The notes: a model not told the origin generated them from the sequence alone. Counted from the stretch's first letter, positions 1 through 5,848 are shown. The stretch: DNA of 6,281 nucleotides from an uncultured Chloroflexota bacterium (GCA_913030785.1 CAJWER010000180.1:1-6281), one strand, 5' to 3'. Numbers and translations: made by a program.

Positions 1-395
1 GGCCCACCCAAGCCCGCCGTCGACCCGATGCTAGGGCCGGTCTCGCTGAGTATCCGACCGCCGTGATCGCCGTACAAGTCGCGCCGATACCAGTCCGACC
101 CAAGCGTGTCGACGCGCGCGTCCTCGATGATGGCGAATAGCTGGCGAGCGCGGTCGCCCATTTGGTTGTAGATCGCCGAGCTATCCCATCCGGAGTACTT
201 GATATGCGACTGCTCATGTAGCTGCACAATCGGGTCGTCCTCAGGCAGCACCACGGCCCACTCGTTGTCTGAGAGTTTTGTGGTGCACGCGCCTTGCCTA
301 TAGTCGTCGACCCAAGTGATTTTAGCGTTGCCGCCGCCCAATATGCCGAACGCCTGGGCCGTCCCTGATTCCCTGTCGCCGTTTGCGTTTATCAC
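1..395 (-). CDS. CobT-like protein with HExxH metallopeptidase motif, N-terminal part (3' end outside window)
   Basis: This open frame starts at a GTG at 395 and runs off the left edge, giving 131 residues. An in-frame TAA lies upstream of the GTG, and the purine-rich AAAGGA at 402-407 sits 6 bases before it, so the start is well supported. The fragment carries HEQSH at residues 60-64, an HExxH zinc-metallopeptidase signature, followed by IIEDARVD at about 89-96. That HE..H plus (L/I)EDAR combination is typical of CobT-like and VWA-linked 'putative metallopeptidase' proteins, in which a C-terminal von Willebrand A domain usually follows; here that part would lie beyond the edge. Such proteins usually partner a MoxR/CobS-type AAA+ ATPase, and one is encoded two genes upstream. 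The name rests on motifs only: the catalytic state, substrate and presence of a VWA domain are inferred. A role in cobalt chelation is not implied. Confidence 0.7.
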   Translation of the reverse strand, partial: MINANGDRESGTAQAFGILGGGNAKITWVDDYRQGACTTKLSDNEWAVVLPEDDPIVQLHEQSHIKYSGWDSSAIYNQMGDRARQLFAIIEDARVDTLGSDWYRRDLYGDHGGRILSETGPSIGSTAGLGG

Positions 396-401
396 TGTTA
401 T

Positions 402-407
402 TCCTTT
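402..407 (-). promoter_or_regulatory. Shine-Dalgarno deciding the GTG start at 395
   Basis: Read on the minus strand the bases are AAAGGA, 6 bases upstream of the GTG. No ATG is available between the upstream in-frame stop and the conserved region, so this site supports the non-ATG start of the CobT-like gene. Confidence 0.6.
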
Positions 408-414
408 CCGGTCA

Positions 415-437
415 ACTGGTCCCCGTTAGGGGCCAGT
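415..437 (-). other. Intergenic hairpin just upstream of the CobT-like gene
   Basis: On the minus strand ACTGG-CCCC, loop TAAC, GGGG-A-CCAGT forms a nine-base-pair stem with one bulged A. It occupies the 59-base gap between the stop of the 152-residue gene and the next start, ending 7 bases before the Shine-Dalgarno. There is no following U-run, so it is not an intrinsic terminator. It could tune translation or mRNA processing within the operon; that role is inference. Confidence 0.55.
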
Positions 438-454
438 CGGCCATGCGTGTTAAT

Positions 455-913
455 TTACTTGACCGTCCGCCCGCCCGTTGTGGTCTTGCTCACCGTGCCT
501 GACGGGTAGACCCGCAAGCCGTGGCCCCGCAACGCAACGCACGTCTTGCATGAGCATACCCACTGAACACTGGCCGTCTTCAGGGCGTTTGTGAATTGGT
601 CGAAATGGGATGACGCCTGGGCCCAATTTCCCCCAAGGCCATCGGCGAGAAAGTCGCTTAATGATTTCAGCAACGCCGAGGTTCCCCATTCCTTGGTGCA
701 TCCCAGCTCACGCTTACTCTTGCGCTTGCCCTGCCGTTTTCGGGGCTTTTTGGCCGGGCTTGCTTGCAAAATAATTTCGGTACCACTCGTAGGAGTGCTT
801 GGGGTGTCCTGTGTTTTTGGCGACGGCGGGCGACCAGTTCTCCACGTTTCCGAAATGCCATACTTTGCGTGTATTTTCATGACTCGTTGGTGCCAGTCCG
901 CTGAGGTTCGCAT
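455..913 (-). CDS. Small basic protein with CxCxxC motif, unknown function
   Basis: A 152-residue frame starts at ATG 913 and shares one base with the stop of the upstream ATPase (TAATG), which suggests translation by reinitiation. No clear Shine-Dalgarno precedes the ATG, consistent with that coupling. I do not recognise the family. The N-terminus contains SETWRTGRPP at 21-30, then a low-complexity Pro/Thr/Ser stretch, then a very basic segment rich in Lys and Arg at about 55-70. The C-terminal part has Cys120, Cys122 and Cys125 (CSCKTC) followed by ALRGHGLRVYP, which could be half of a zinc ribbon; no second cysteine pair follows, so metal binding is uncertain. Cys72 is isolated. Its place between an AAA+ ATPase and a CobT-like protein suggests an accessory, perhaps nucleic-acid- or partner-binding, component. 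The overlap and conserved operon-like spacing are the main evidence that it is real. Confidence 0.6.
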   Translation of the reverse strand: MRTSADWHQRVMKIHAKYGISETWRTGRPPSPKTQDTPSTPTSGTEIILQASPAKKPRKRQGKRKSKRELGCTKEWGTSALLKSLSDFLADGLGGNWAQASSHFDQFTNALKTASVQWVCSCKTCVALRGHGLRVYPSGTVSKTTTGGRTVK

Positions 914-1917
914 TAGGAGTACCTGGGGAGGGTCACCGTAATGCCGGCCTTGTCGTAATTCGTTGGGGTCGGCTGTGTTTTTGGCTTGGACTTTCCTTTG
1001 CCTCTTTCGGTCAAGTGCTGGCCAGCGCTGGCCAGCACGCCTTGGGCAAGGTCGCCGTATTTGAGCGCTATACCGACCTCAACGGCCCGCACCGGATCGA
1101 ACCCGCGCTGGATAAGCCGCGCCGCCTGTACTAGATCGCGAGTGCTGACATACGTGTCGCGATTCGATCTGCAATCAGTCGCGAACTTGATCAGCCCGTC
1201 GACCACGTGAGCGGGTGCGTACGCCTTCAGTATGTCTGGCTCAGGCGCTAGCGGCTGGTCAATCTCATAGATCGCCGCGAACCGGTTCAGCAAGGCCGTG
1301 TCCAGTCGGCGCGTGTTGTAGCCTCGGCCCACTGGGTTGCCGGTCGCAATGAACCAGTAGTCCGCGTTCACCGTGACCGCATCGCCGCCGCGTTCTATCA
1401 AGCTCCACGACCTATTGTCGGAGTCTAGCAGTCCGAATAGCCGTGAGAGTAATTCCTGGGGCGCTCGGCTGATCTCTTCAAACAGGAACACGCCGCCGTC
1501 TCGGACGGCGCTTGTCAGCGCGCCGTCTTCCCATTCCACCGTTACGCCTTGATCGAGCGGCTGAGGTCGCCACGTGCCGACTATCGGCTCTAGTCTCATG
1601 CCTTCGTCCGCGTTGATGCTGACAAACCCGCCGCCGACCTTGTCGGCGAGGTGCTTTGCAAGCATGGACTTTCCCAGGCCCGCCCCGCCCAGTAGTAGCA
1701 CGGGGTCGGGGTAGACTCGCTCGATCTCGTCGGCGATCTGCTGGCCGTCCGCATTCAAGGCGAACGCATGGCCAGCTACCGCTTGGCCGCCGGTTGGCCC
1801 CTGGCCCAGGCCGGACGCGCCGCCCGACTCCAGACGCGCTAACCTCTCAGCCTCGAGCAATTCAAGGAACCCGACATCGTAAGGGTTGTTTCCGTCCCCT
1901 TCTTCATAATCCAACAT
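913..1917 (-). CDS. MoxR/CobS-like AAA+ ATPase
   Basis: This is a 334-residue AAA+ ATPase of the MoxR/CobS type. Walker A is GGAGLGKS at 77-84. The Walker B region is GGVFLFEEIS at 141-150, where the usual Asp-Glu pair reads Glu-Glu (E147, E148). Sensor 1 is ATGN at 191-194, and LDTALLNRF at 205-213 contains the likely arginine finger Arg212. The C-terminal 30 or so residues are Lys/Pro/Thr-rich and probably disordered. I chose ATG 1917 because GAGAGGTA lies 7 bases upstream and residue 1 opens an acidic N-terminus; the frame stays open to 2070, but that extension runs through a terminator hairpin and is rich in basic residues. Members of this family remodel partner proteins, often VWA-domain proteins, using ATP; the CobT-like gene downstream is the obvious partner. 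It is the first gene of a three-gene minus-strand operon, probably with an attenuated leader. The specific target is unknown. Confidence 0.85.
   Translation of the reverse strand: MLDYEEGDGNNPYDVGFLELLEAERLARLESGGASGLGQGPTGGQAVAGHAFALNADGQQIADEIERVYPDPVLLLGGAGLGKSMLAKHLADKVGGGFVSINADEGMRLEPIVGTWRPQPLDQGVTVEWEDGALTSAVRDGGVFLFEEISRAPQELLSRLFGLLDSDNRSWSLIERGGDAVTVNADYWFIATGNPVGRGYNTRRLDTALLNRFAAIYEIDQPLAPEPDILKAYAPAHVVDGLIKFATDCRSNRDTYVSTRDLVQAARLIQRGFDPVRAVEVGIALKYGDLAQGVLASAGQHLTERGKGKSKPKTQPTPTNYDKAGITVTLPRYS
1015..1038. repeat. Perfect 24-bp palindrome inside the ATPase gene
   Basis: GTGCTGGCCAGC followed immediately by its exact reverse complement gives a loop-free 24-bp palindrome centred on AGCGCT. 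It also contains CTGGCCAG twice, 10 bp apart. It codes for residues 294-301 (VLASAGQH) of the ATPase, past the AAA+ core. It could be a protein-binding site, a DNA cruciform or an RNA hairpin, or simply a chance result of GC-rich codons. Confidence 0.9.
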
Positions 1918-1922
1918 TGTCC

Positions 1923-1930
1923 TACCTCTC
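1923..1930 (-). promoter_or_regulatory. Shine-Dalgarno deciding the ATPase start
   Basis: On the minus strand GAGAGGTA, with its GAGAGG core 7 bases before ATG 1917. It is the best ribosome binding site in the region and argues for the 334-residue form over the 385-residue frame that opens at 2070. Confidence 0.7.
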
Positions 1931-1967
1931 TTTTTTCCCCGTCTCGGAGCAGGTAAACGAGAGGCAT

Positions 1968-1995
1968 AAAAAAAGCCCTCCGGAGTACGGAGAGC
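1968..1995 (-). terminator. Intrinsic terminator or attenuator in the ATPase leader
   Basis: Read on the minus strand, GCTCTCCG, loop TACTC, CGGAGGGC forms an eight-base-pair stem (one G-U pair) followed at once by seven U. This is a textbook Rho-independent terminator. It ends 50 bases before the ATPase start and about 230 bases after the stop of the sugar-acid dehydratase gene. It may end the upstream operon, or act as an attenuator for the ATPase operon. The competing hairpin at 1985-2000 and a promoter-like sequence just upstream favour attenuation. Confidence 0.75.
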
Positions 1996-2000
1996 CGTAC
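1985..2000 (-). promoter_or_regulatory. Competing hairpin overlapping the terminator (possible antiterminator)
   Basis: GTACGG, loop CTCT, CCGTAC makes a perfect six-base-pair stem on the minus strand. Its 3' half and loop are the same bases that form the 5' arm of the terminator stem, so the two structures cannot coexist. That arrangement is typical of attenuators and riboswitch expression platforms. I see no recognisable ligand-binding aptamer upstream and no leader peptide longer than two codons. Confidence 0.5.
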
Positions 2001-2040
2001 CCTTTGTCCGTGATGGACCTCGTCGTTTCCTCAGGGCACC

Positions 2041-2070
2041 TTTAGAGTTAAGGTTGCCGGGCAGGGTCAA
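2041..2070 (-). promoter_or_regulatory. Possible sigma70-type promoter for the ATPase operon
   Basis: On the minus strand TTGACC (2070-2065) is followed after 18 bases by TCTAAA (2046-2041), matching five of six and four of six consensus positions. Transcription would begin near 2034, giving a leader of about 117 bases that contains the overlapping hairpins. Spacing is slightly long and the -10 is weak, so this is tentative. Confidence 0.3.
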
Positions 2071-2225
2071 TGGCCTGAGGGCCTCGCCTACCGCTCGGGA
2101 CGAATATTTGGTTGTGTACTCAGATTAGCATATGGTTCCGGCCAGATGCAAGTGTTCAGCTCAGAGATTCGATGGCAGGCCCATGGATGTTCCACCACCC
2201 CGGAGGAGGGATAGCCCCTAACCCA
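2071..2225. other. Intergenic stretch without a credible gene
   Basis: Together with the leader, this forms a gap of about 308 bases between the dehydratase stop and the ATPase start. I see no RNA gene, insertion sequence end or conserved frame in it. A weak G/C-rich inverted repeat lies near 2198-2215 without a U-run. It may hold the boundary between the catabolic operon and the ATPase cassette, but no direct repeat or attachment site is visible. Confidence 0.5.
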
Positions 2226-3380
2226 TCACCAGTTCGTGTGGGAGCCGTCGCGGCGGCTGAGGTGCGGCGACTCCCAGAACTTGAAGGTCTCCTCTCGGAT
2301 CAACTCCTCGTTCACCTCGATTCCCAGGCCGGGGCCGTCCGGAACAGGGCGGCGAGTCCCTTCCAGTTTGGGCTGCATCGGAAAGACTTCGCTGCTGAAG
2401 TCGAACCCCGGCTCGGGTGAGCGCTCCTCCAGCCAGGCGAAATTTGGCGCAGCTGCTCCCAGATGGACGCAGGCGGCGGTGCTCACAGGCCCGAGCGGGT
2501 TGTGGGGCATAAGGTCGATGTAGTGCGCCTCACACCATCCGGCGACCTTCATCGCCTCCGTAAAGCCCCCTACGTTGCAGACGTCGATGCGGGCGTAGTT
2601 CGTCAGCCCCCTTTCCACATAGGGCAGGAACTGCCACTTGCTGGCGAACTCCTCTCCAATGGCGAATGGCATATCCGTCATCCTTCTAAGGGCCTCATAA
2701 GCCTCAGGGGTTTCGTCCCTTATCGGCTCTTCGAGGAAGTCCAGCGTGCCCGACGGCATCATCTGACAGAAAGAAGCCGCCTCCGCGACGCTCAGACGGT
2801 GGTGATAGTCGATGCCGAGCACCGGAGCGCGGCCTACTGCCTCCCTCAACTCCACGAGCCACGGCGCTGTGAAAGCGATGGACTCCCTGGGCTCGAAAAA
2901 CGAGGCGTCGCCGGCCGTCGACGGGTGGCCTGGTACCGTCCGGACCACGCTCCAGCCTTGCGACACCAACCGCTTCGCCTCTTCTATCATCTCCGGTCCG
3001 GGGGCGTTCCGCGCGGTGACGAAACAGGGGACGAAGTCCCGGTGCTTGCCGCCCAGCAGCTGGTAGACAGGGACGCCAAGACTTTTGGCGACCAGGTCGT
3101 GCAGAGCGATGTCTATCGCGGAGATGGCGCCGGTCAATACGCGGCCGCCTTCGAAGTACTGACCCCGGTACATCTCCTGCCACAGCGCCCCGATGCGCAT
3201 GGGGTCTCTACCGAGAAGGAACTCGCGGAAATGGCGCACCGCGCCCTGCACGCCAAGCTCTCTGCTTGAAACGCCGGACTCTCCCCATCCGTACCAGCCC
3301 TCATCGCTCTCCACCTTGACCATCAGCAGGTTCCTGGTCCCCTGCCAGGTAATGTAGGCCTTGATGTCGCTTATCTTCAC
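2226..3380 (-). CDS. Enolase-superfamily sugar-acid dehydratase (D-galactonate dehydratase-like)
   Basis: The 384-residue protein is a full-length member of the mandelate racemase/muconate lactonizing enzyme family. The N-terminal capping domain (about 1-115) includes GVPVYQLLGGK at 102-112. The barrel carries the three expected Mg2+ ligands: Asp191 in DYHHR, Glu217 in LEEP and Glu243 in GEE. His193 matches the second catalytic His of galactonate dehydratases. Asp266 (RIDVCNVGG) and His293 (PHNPLGPVSTAA) match the His-Asp dyad, and Glu318 is also present. The PHNPLGP segment is very like galactonate dehydratase, which removes water from an aldonic acid to give a 2-keto-3-deoxy acid; related enzymes act on other sugar acids, so the exact substrate is not fixed. 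The GTG start at 3380 is supported by AGGAG 7 bases upstream. It follows the alcohol dehydrogenase gene after 41 bases, in the same operon. Confidence 0.88.
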   Translation of the reverse strand: MKISDIKAYITWQGTRNLLMVKVESDEGWYGWGESGVSSRELGVQGAVRHFREFLLGRDPMRIGALWQEMYRGQYFEGGRVLTGAISAIDIALHDLVAKSLGVPVYQLLGGKHRDFVPCFVTARNAPGPEMIEEAKRLVSQGWSVVRTVPGHPSTAGDASFFEPRESIAFTAPWLVELREAVGRAPVLGIDYHHRLSVAEAASFCQMMPSGTLDFLEEPIRDETPEAYEALRRMTDMPFAIGEEFASKWQFLPYVERGLTNYARIDVCNVGGFTEAMKVAGWCEAHYIDLMPHNPLGPVSTAACVHLGAAAPNFAWLEERSPEPGFDFSSEVFPMQPKLEGTRRPVPDGPGLGIEVNEELIREETFKFWESPHLSRRDGSHTNW

Positions 3381-3387
3381 GGCGATG

Positions 3388-3392
3388 CTCCT
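3388..3392 (-). promoter_or_regulatory. Shine-Dalgarno deciding the dehydratase GTG start
   Basis: AGGAG on the minus strand lies 7 bases before GTG 3380. It supports a non-ATG start, and the following residues MKISDIKAY match the usual N-terminus of the family. Confidence 0.7.
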
Positions 3393-3421
3393 ACTTTCAG
3401 GGCTTCGGCGGCCTGCCGGTC

Positions 3422-4510
3422 CTAGGCATCTTCGAGATACTGCCAGAGTCGATCAAACCGCTCTCCAACGACGGGCTCATGAACGAGGATCGAGCGCGGT
3501 TCGCGGTCGCGAAAATACTCCGATGCGAACTCAAGCGACCTTTTCAGGTCGTTGCGCGAAAGACCGATGTCGCCTGGGCGGTATCGCACATTGCACACGT
3601 CCAGCCAATGTGACAGTCTCTCGGCTCCAACCGTAGCCCAGCAGACAATGACAGCGCCCAGGGCCGCCATCTCACCGTGGACCAGGCCCATCTGCGTGGC
3701 CTGCTCGATAGCGAGCGTCATTGAATGGCCGCTGCCTGGAGCGTAGGGACTGCTGAACTGACGGTCGTCGCGTTCCTGTATGGAGGTCATTATGAACCTT
3801 ATGCTGTCCGCCGTCAGCGCGCCATCCGCGTCCAGGGTCTCAGGAAACTCTCGCGCTATGGACTCAAAGTAATCGATCGCCGGACCGGTCAGGCCTTCGT
3901 CAACAGGGGGAGCAGTTCCCCGGGCGGCTCCGTATTCCCATTCGGCGATTCCGGAGTACATGCACAGCACGTCTCCGATACCGGCCGTGTTCAGGCGCTG
4001 AGGCGCTTCGAGAACGAGGTCATAGTCTACAAGGACGTGCTCGAAGTCGCAGTACGGCCACTCGCTGCCACCTCCCACGGTGCTGCGGCCCTCCCACTTC
4101 GCGAAGACGCCGTGCACTATCGCCCCAGTCGACACTGCAGACGGAACAAGACGCAGCGGAAGCCCGTGTCTGAGGGCGACGTATTTCGAAGCGTCCAACG
4201 TCGTGCCGCCCCCGATACCGACCACGAGCTCGGCGCCCGACGGTAGGCCCTGGGAGACCTCTTCCAGGTGGTTCCAGTCTAGTTGTCTCACGATGCCGAC
4301 AGCCTCAGGCTCCTTCGCCAGATACTTTTGAACATTCGACCACGCCGTCCTGTTGGCAACGGCGATAAACGAGGGCCACTTGGCGCTCTCGCTCTTTGTG
4401 AGCCCATGACCGTACCGGATATCCAGCAGTCGAGCCGGACGAAACAGGCCCCCGCGGTCCCATCCGCGTCCCAGCCGGCTCCTGTCTTCTTCGTTTTCTT
4501 TCAATATCAT
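3422..4510 (-). CDS. Iron-containing alcohol dehydrogenase, glycerol-1-phosphate dehydrogenase-like
   Basis: This 362-residue protein has the fold signature of the dehydroquinate synthase/Fe-ADH superfamily, closest by motif to the glycerol-1-phosphate dehydrogenase (EgsA/AraM) branch. The dinucleotide-binding loop is GIGGGTTLD at 98-106, followed by SKYVALRHGLPLRLVPSAVSTGA, where the EgsA/AraM family has a VPTA.S.DG segment; the Asp of that segment is not obvious here. Likely metal ligands are Asp180 (AGIGD), His262 (GSGH) and His278 (HGEMAALG). It probably catalyses NAD(P)-linked oxidation or reduction of a polyol, sugar or phosphorylated alcohol. The start ATG 4510 follows the permease remnant by 16 bases, and the sugar-acid dehydratase follows it, so a catabolic role is more likely than lipid synthesis. 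The Shine-Dalgarno is weak (GGGGTAA). Superfamily membership is secure; substrate is inferred only. Confidence 0.82.
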   Translation of the reverse strand: MILKENEEDRSRLGRGWDRGGLFRPARLLDIRYGHGLTKSESAKWPSFIAVANRTAWSNVQKYLAKEPEAVGIVRQLDWNHLEEVSQGLPSGAELVVGIGGGTTLDASKYVALRHGLPLRLVPSAVSTGAIVHGVFAKWEGRSTVGGGSEWPYCDFEHVLVDYDLVLEAPQRLNTAGIGDVLCMYSGIAEWEYGAARGTAPPVDEGLTGPAIDYFESIAREFPETLDADGALTADSIRFIMTSIQERDDRQFSSPYAPGSGHSMTLAIEQATQMGLVHGEMAALGAVIVCWATVGAERLSHWLDVCNVRYRPGDIGLSRNDLKRSLEFASEYFRDREPRSILVHEPVVGERFDRLWQYLEDA

Positions 4511-4526
4511 AAGGCTTACCCCGATG

Positions 4527-4742
4527 TCATCTGACCTGTCTGAGGCGTGGGTCGAAGAAGTCCCTGAGCCAGTCGCCCAGGAAGTTGAAAGCGAATACGG
4601 TCAGGAATATGGCCATCCCGGGCATTACCGAAATCCACCAGGCATTCGAGATAAACTCTCGCCCATCCGAGACCATGCTCCCCCAGGCGGGCTGCGGCCC
4701 AGGAATGCCAATGCCTGGTATCCGGTCTACGCCCCGTACCAA
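4527..4742 (-). pseudogene. C-terminal remnant of a DppC/OppC-type ABC transporter permease
   Basis: About 65 residues match the end of dipeptide/oligopeptide-type ABC permeases: GIGIPGPQPAWGSM, then an FISNAWW segment, then the final membrane helix PGMAIFLTVFAFNFLGDWLRD and the closing FFDPRLRQ. Normal members have about 280-300 residues with five or six helices, so roughly three quarters of the gene is missing. The frame can be opened at a TTG at 4742, but similarity stops near GIGIPG, at about 4715-4720, which suggests a 5' deletion or rearrangement rather than a short real gene. It lies 16 bases upstream of the Fe-ADH gene and was presumably part of the same operon, importing a sugar acid, oligosaccharide or peptide. 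The remnant is unlikely to function as a transporter. Confidence 0.75.
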
Positions 4743-4751
4743 GTCTACGCC
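4725..4751. repeat. Short direct repeat at the permease breakpoint
   Basis: GTCTACGCC occurs at 4725-4733 and 4743-4751, an 18-bp period, exactly where similarity to ABC permeases has been lost. It may be a trace of the rearrangement, or chance. Confidence 0.4.
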
Positions 4752-4787
4752 TCCCCTCCTAGCCCAATCAATTCAAAACTGCCACCT

Positions 4788-4943
4788 ATGTTGTTAGGTG
4801 AACTGATCGAACGACGCAAGACCCGCAGTCTCCGCCAGTTGGCCCGTGAGTATGGCGTATCCCATGAAGGTGTACGTCTGGCACTCCTACGAGCCGACCA
4901 CCCCAACACTTCGGCTGAACGATTGCGTAGCTTGAAGCAGTAA
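4788..4943 (+). CDS. Small helix-turn-helix reading frame, possibly a recombinase or transposase remnant
   Basis: A 51-residue frame starts at ATG 4788. Its core, RSLRQLAREYGVSHEGVRLAL (about residues 13-33), reads as a helix-turn-helix of the kind found at the C-terminus of site-specific recombinases, transposases and sigma-like regulators. The frame remains open upstream to 4524, but that part is the antisense of the permease remnant and is not credible coding sequence, so either this is a small protein or the tail of a gene that lost its 5' part. No Shine-Dalgarno is evident. It is the only plus-strand gene in the window and sits at the compositional boundary, which fits mobile-element debris. 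Function is unknown. Confidence 0.4.
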   Translation: MLLGELIERRKTRSLRQLAREYGVSHEGVRLALLRADHPNTSAERLRSLKQ

Positions 4944-5008
4944 GACTTAGTCCTTTGAGGACAGTTCCAGCCACTAGTTTCCGGAATAGGTAATATCATT
5001 TCTAGCCT

Positions 5009-5848
5009 TCAAGGCTGCTTGTTTGCTATCAAATACTTGATGACCTTCGGATCGTATGGCAATTCATCGATCACTCTGGGCCAGCTACCCAATGTATGTG
5101 GCGGCAATGGGAGGGAGGCCTGTAGTTGGTGGTGGACTAGGTCCGCCAACTCCGGTAAAGATGCCACGTCCTCAGCGTTATACCGTACCAAGGTGTTTCG
5201 TGCTCCTTCGTCACCGTTGAGCCACATTCTCCACATGAGAACCGCGTCATAGCCATTGAGGGCAGCGAGCTCTGATGGCCTGCCAACATTGGCTGTCTGC
5301 TCAATAACCTTAAGCCCTCCGCTGTATCCCAGTCGTTTGAGCGGGTATCTGAGATCCAGGTGCGCCTTGTTCCTGAAGATATCCCCAAAGTAGTGCGTAA
5401 GGTACGGCAGATCAAACGATGTTCCGTTGAATGTGACGATTAAGTCATAAGCCTCAAGGCATTCTGGTAGATCCTCGAGGTTTTCGCCCGTCACATATGA
5501 GGTATAGCCCTTAGTGTCCAGTACTCCTACCATTGTGATGTAGCTGCTCACCGGACTGATGCCGGTCGTCTCGATATCGAGAAAAGCTGTCCTACTTCGG
5601 AAATCCGCGTAGAGCCTCCATCTTTCACTGCTTGGGAAACAGGACTGGAAAAAGGCTCCGTCATAGGTCTCCAGGCGACGCCTGCATTCATCCAAGCGCT
5701 TTTCCAGGCCAGGAAGCCTTTGGCTGATATTTGGTGGCAGATAATCCGATTCGACAAGATCATCCCAAGATAAAATTCCTGAATCCCAGAGAATTCTCTC
5801 GGTGACGACCCCTATACCTGGCAATTGAATAAAGCTACGCCTTATCAA
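5009..5848 (-). CDS. YprB-like RNase H-fold exonuclease (DEDDy)
   Basis: The 279-residue protein has an N-terminal helix-hairpin-helix-like segment (LPGIGVVTERILWDSGILSW at 9-28) followed by a 3'-5' exonuclease fold. The catalytic residues are visible: Asp91 and Glu93 in DIETTG, Asp146 in FNGTSFD, and Tyr223 with Asp227 in YNAEDV, giving the DEDDy pattern. HLDLR at 163-167 is also typical of the YprB/RNase_H_2 group. Such proteins probably degrade or trim nucleic acid, and they are often found beside or fused to PD-(D/E)XK nucleases; here the truncated nuclease lies just upstream. The start is TTG 5848: an in-frame TGA lies 24 bases upstream and no ATG or GTG exists between them, and the downstream sequence matches the usual family N-terminus. 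The Shine-Dalgarno is weak. Length is normal, so it appears intact. The substrate is not known. Confidence 0.82.
   Translation of the reverse strand: MIRRSFIQLPGIGVVTERILWDSGILSWDDLVESDYLPPNISQRLPGLEKRLDECRRRLETYDGAFFQSCFPSSERWRLYADFRSRTAFLDIETTGISPVSSYITMVGVLDTKGYTSYVTGENLEDLPECLEAYDLIVTFNGTSFDLPYLTHYFGDIFRNKAHLDLRYPLKRLGYSGGLKVIEQTANVGRPSELAALNGYDAVLMWRMWLNGDEGARNTLVRYNAEDVASLPELADLVHHQLQASLPLPPHTLGSWPRVIDELPYDPKVIKYLIANKQP

Noticed and set aside
591..941. 116-residue plus-strand open frame
   Set aside because: It is antisense to the coupled CxCxxC gene, with no ribosome binding site and no recognisable motif.
1996..2034. Guanidine-III riboswitch suggested by ACGAGGT and GGACAA
   Set aside because: The paired GCGCCG/CGGCGC element needed for its pseudoknot is absent and the order of the motifs does not fit.
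1656..2045. 129-residue plus-strand frame rich in Arg and Pro
   Set aside because: It is antisense to the ATPase and its leader, and its low-complexity composition is typical of shadow frames.
1918..2070. N-terminal extension of the ATPase frame to 2070
   Set aside because: The extra 51 residues are highly basic and are encoded across a terminator hairpin. The good ribosome binding site is at ATG 1917.
2463..3269. 268-residue plus-strand open frame
   Set aside because: It lies entirely antisense to the dehydratase, whose catalytic residues are all present. Long antisense frames are expected in GC-rich coding DNA.
4524..4787. Upstream part of the plus-strand frame that ends at 4943
   Set aside because: It is antisense to a clearly recognisable permease C-terminus, so only the part from 4788 was kept.
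5004..5016. Hairpin AGCCT-TCA-AGGCT at the exonuclease stop as a terminator
   Set aside because: The stem is only five base pairs and no U-run follows on either strand.
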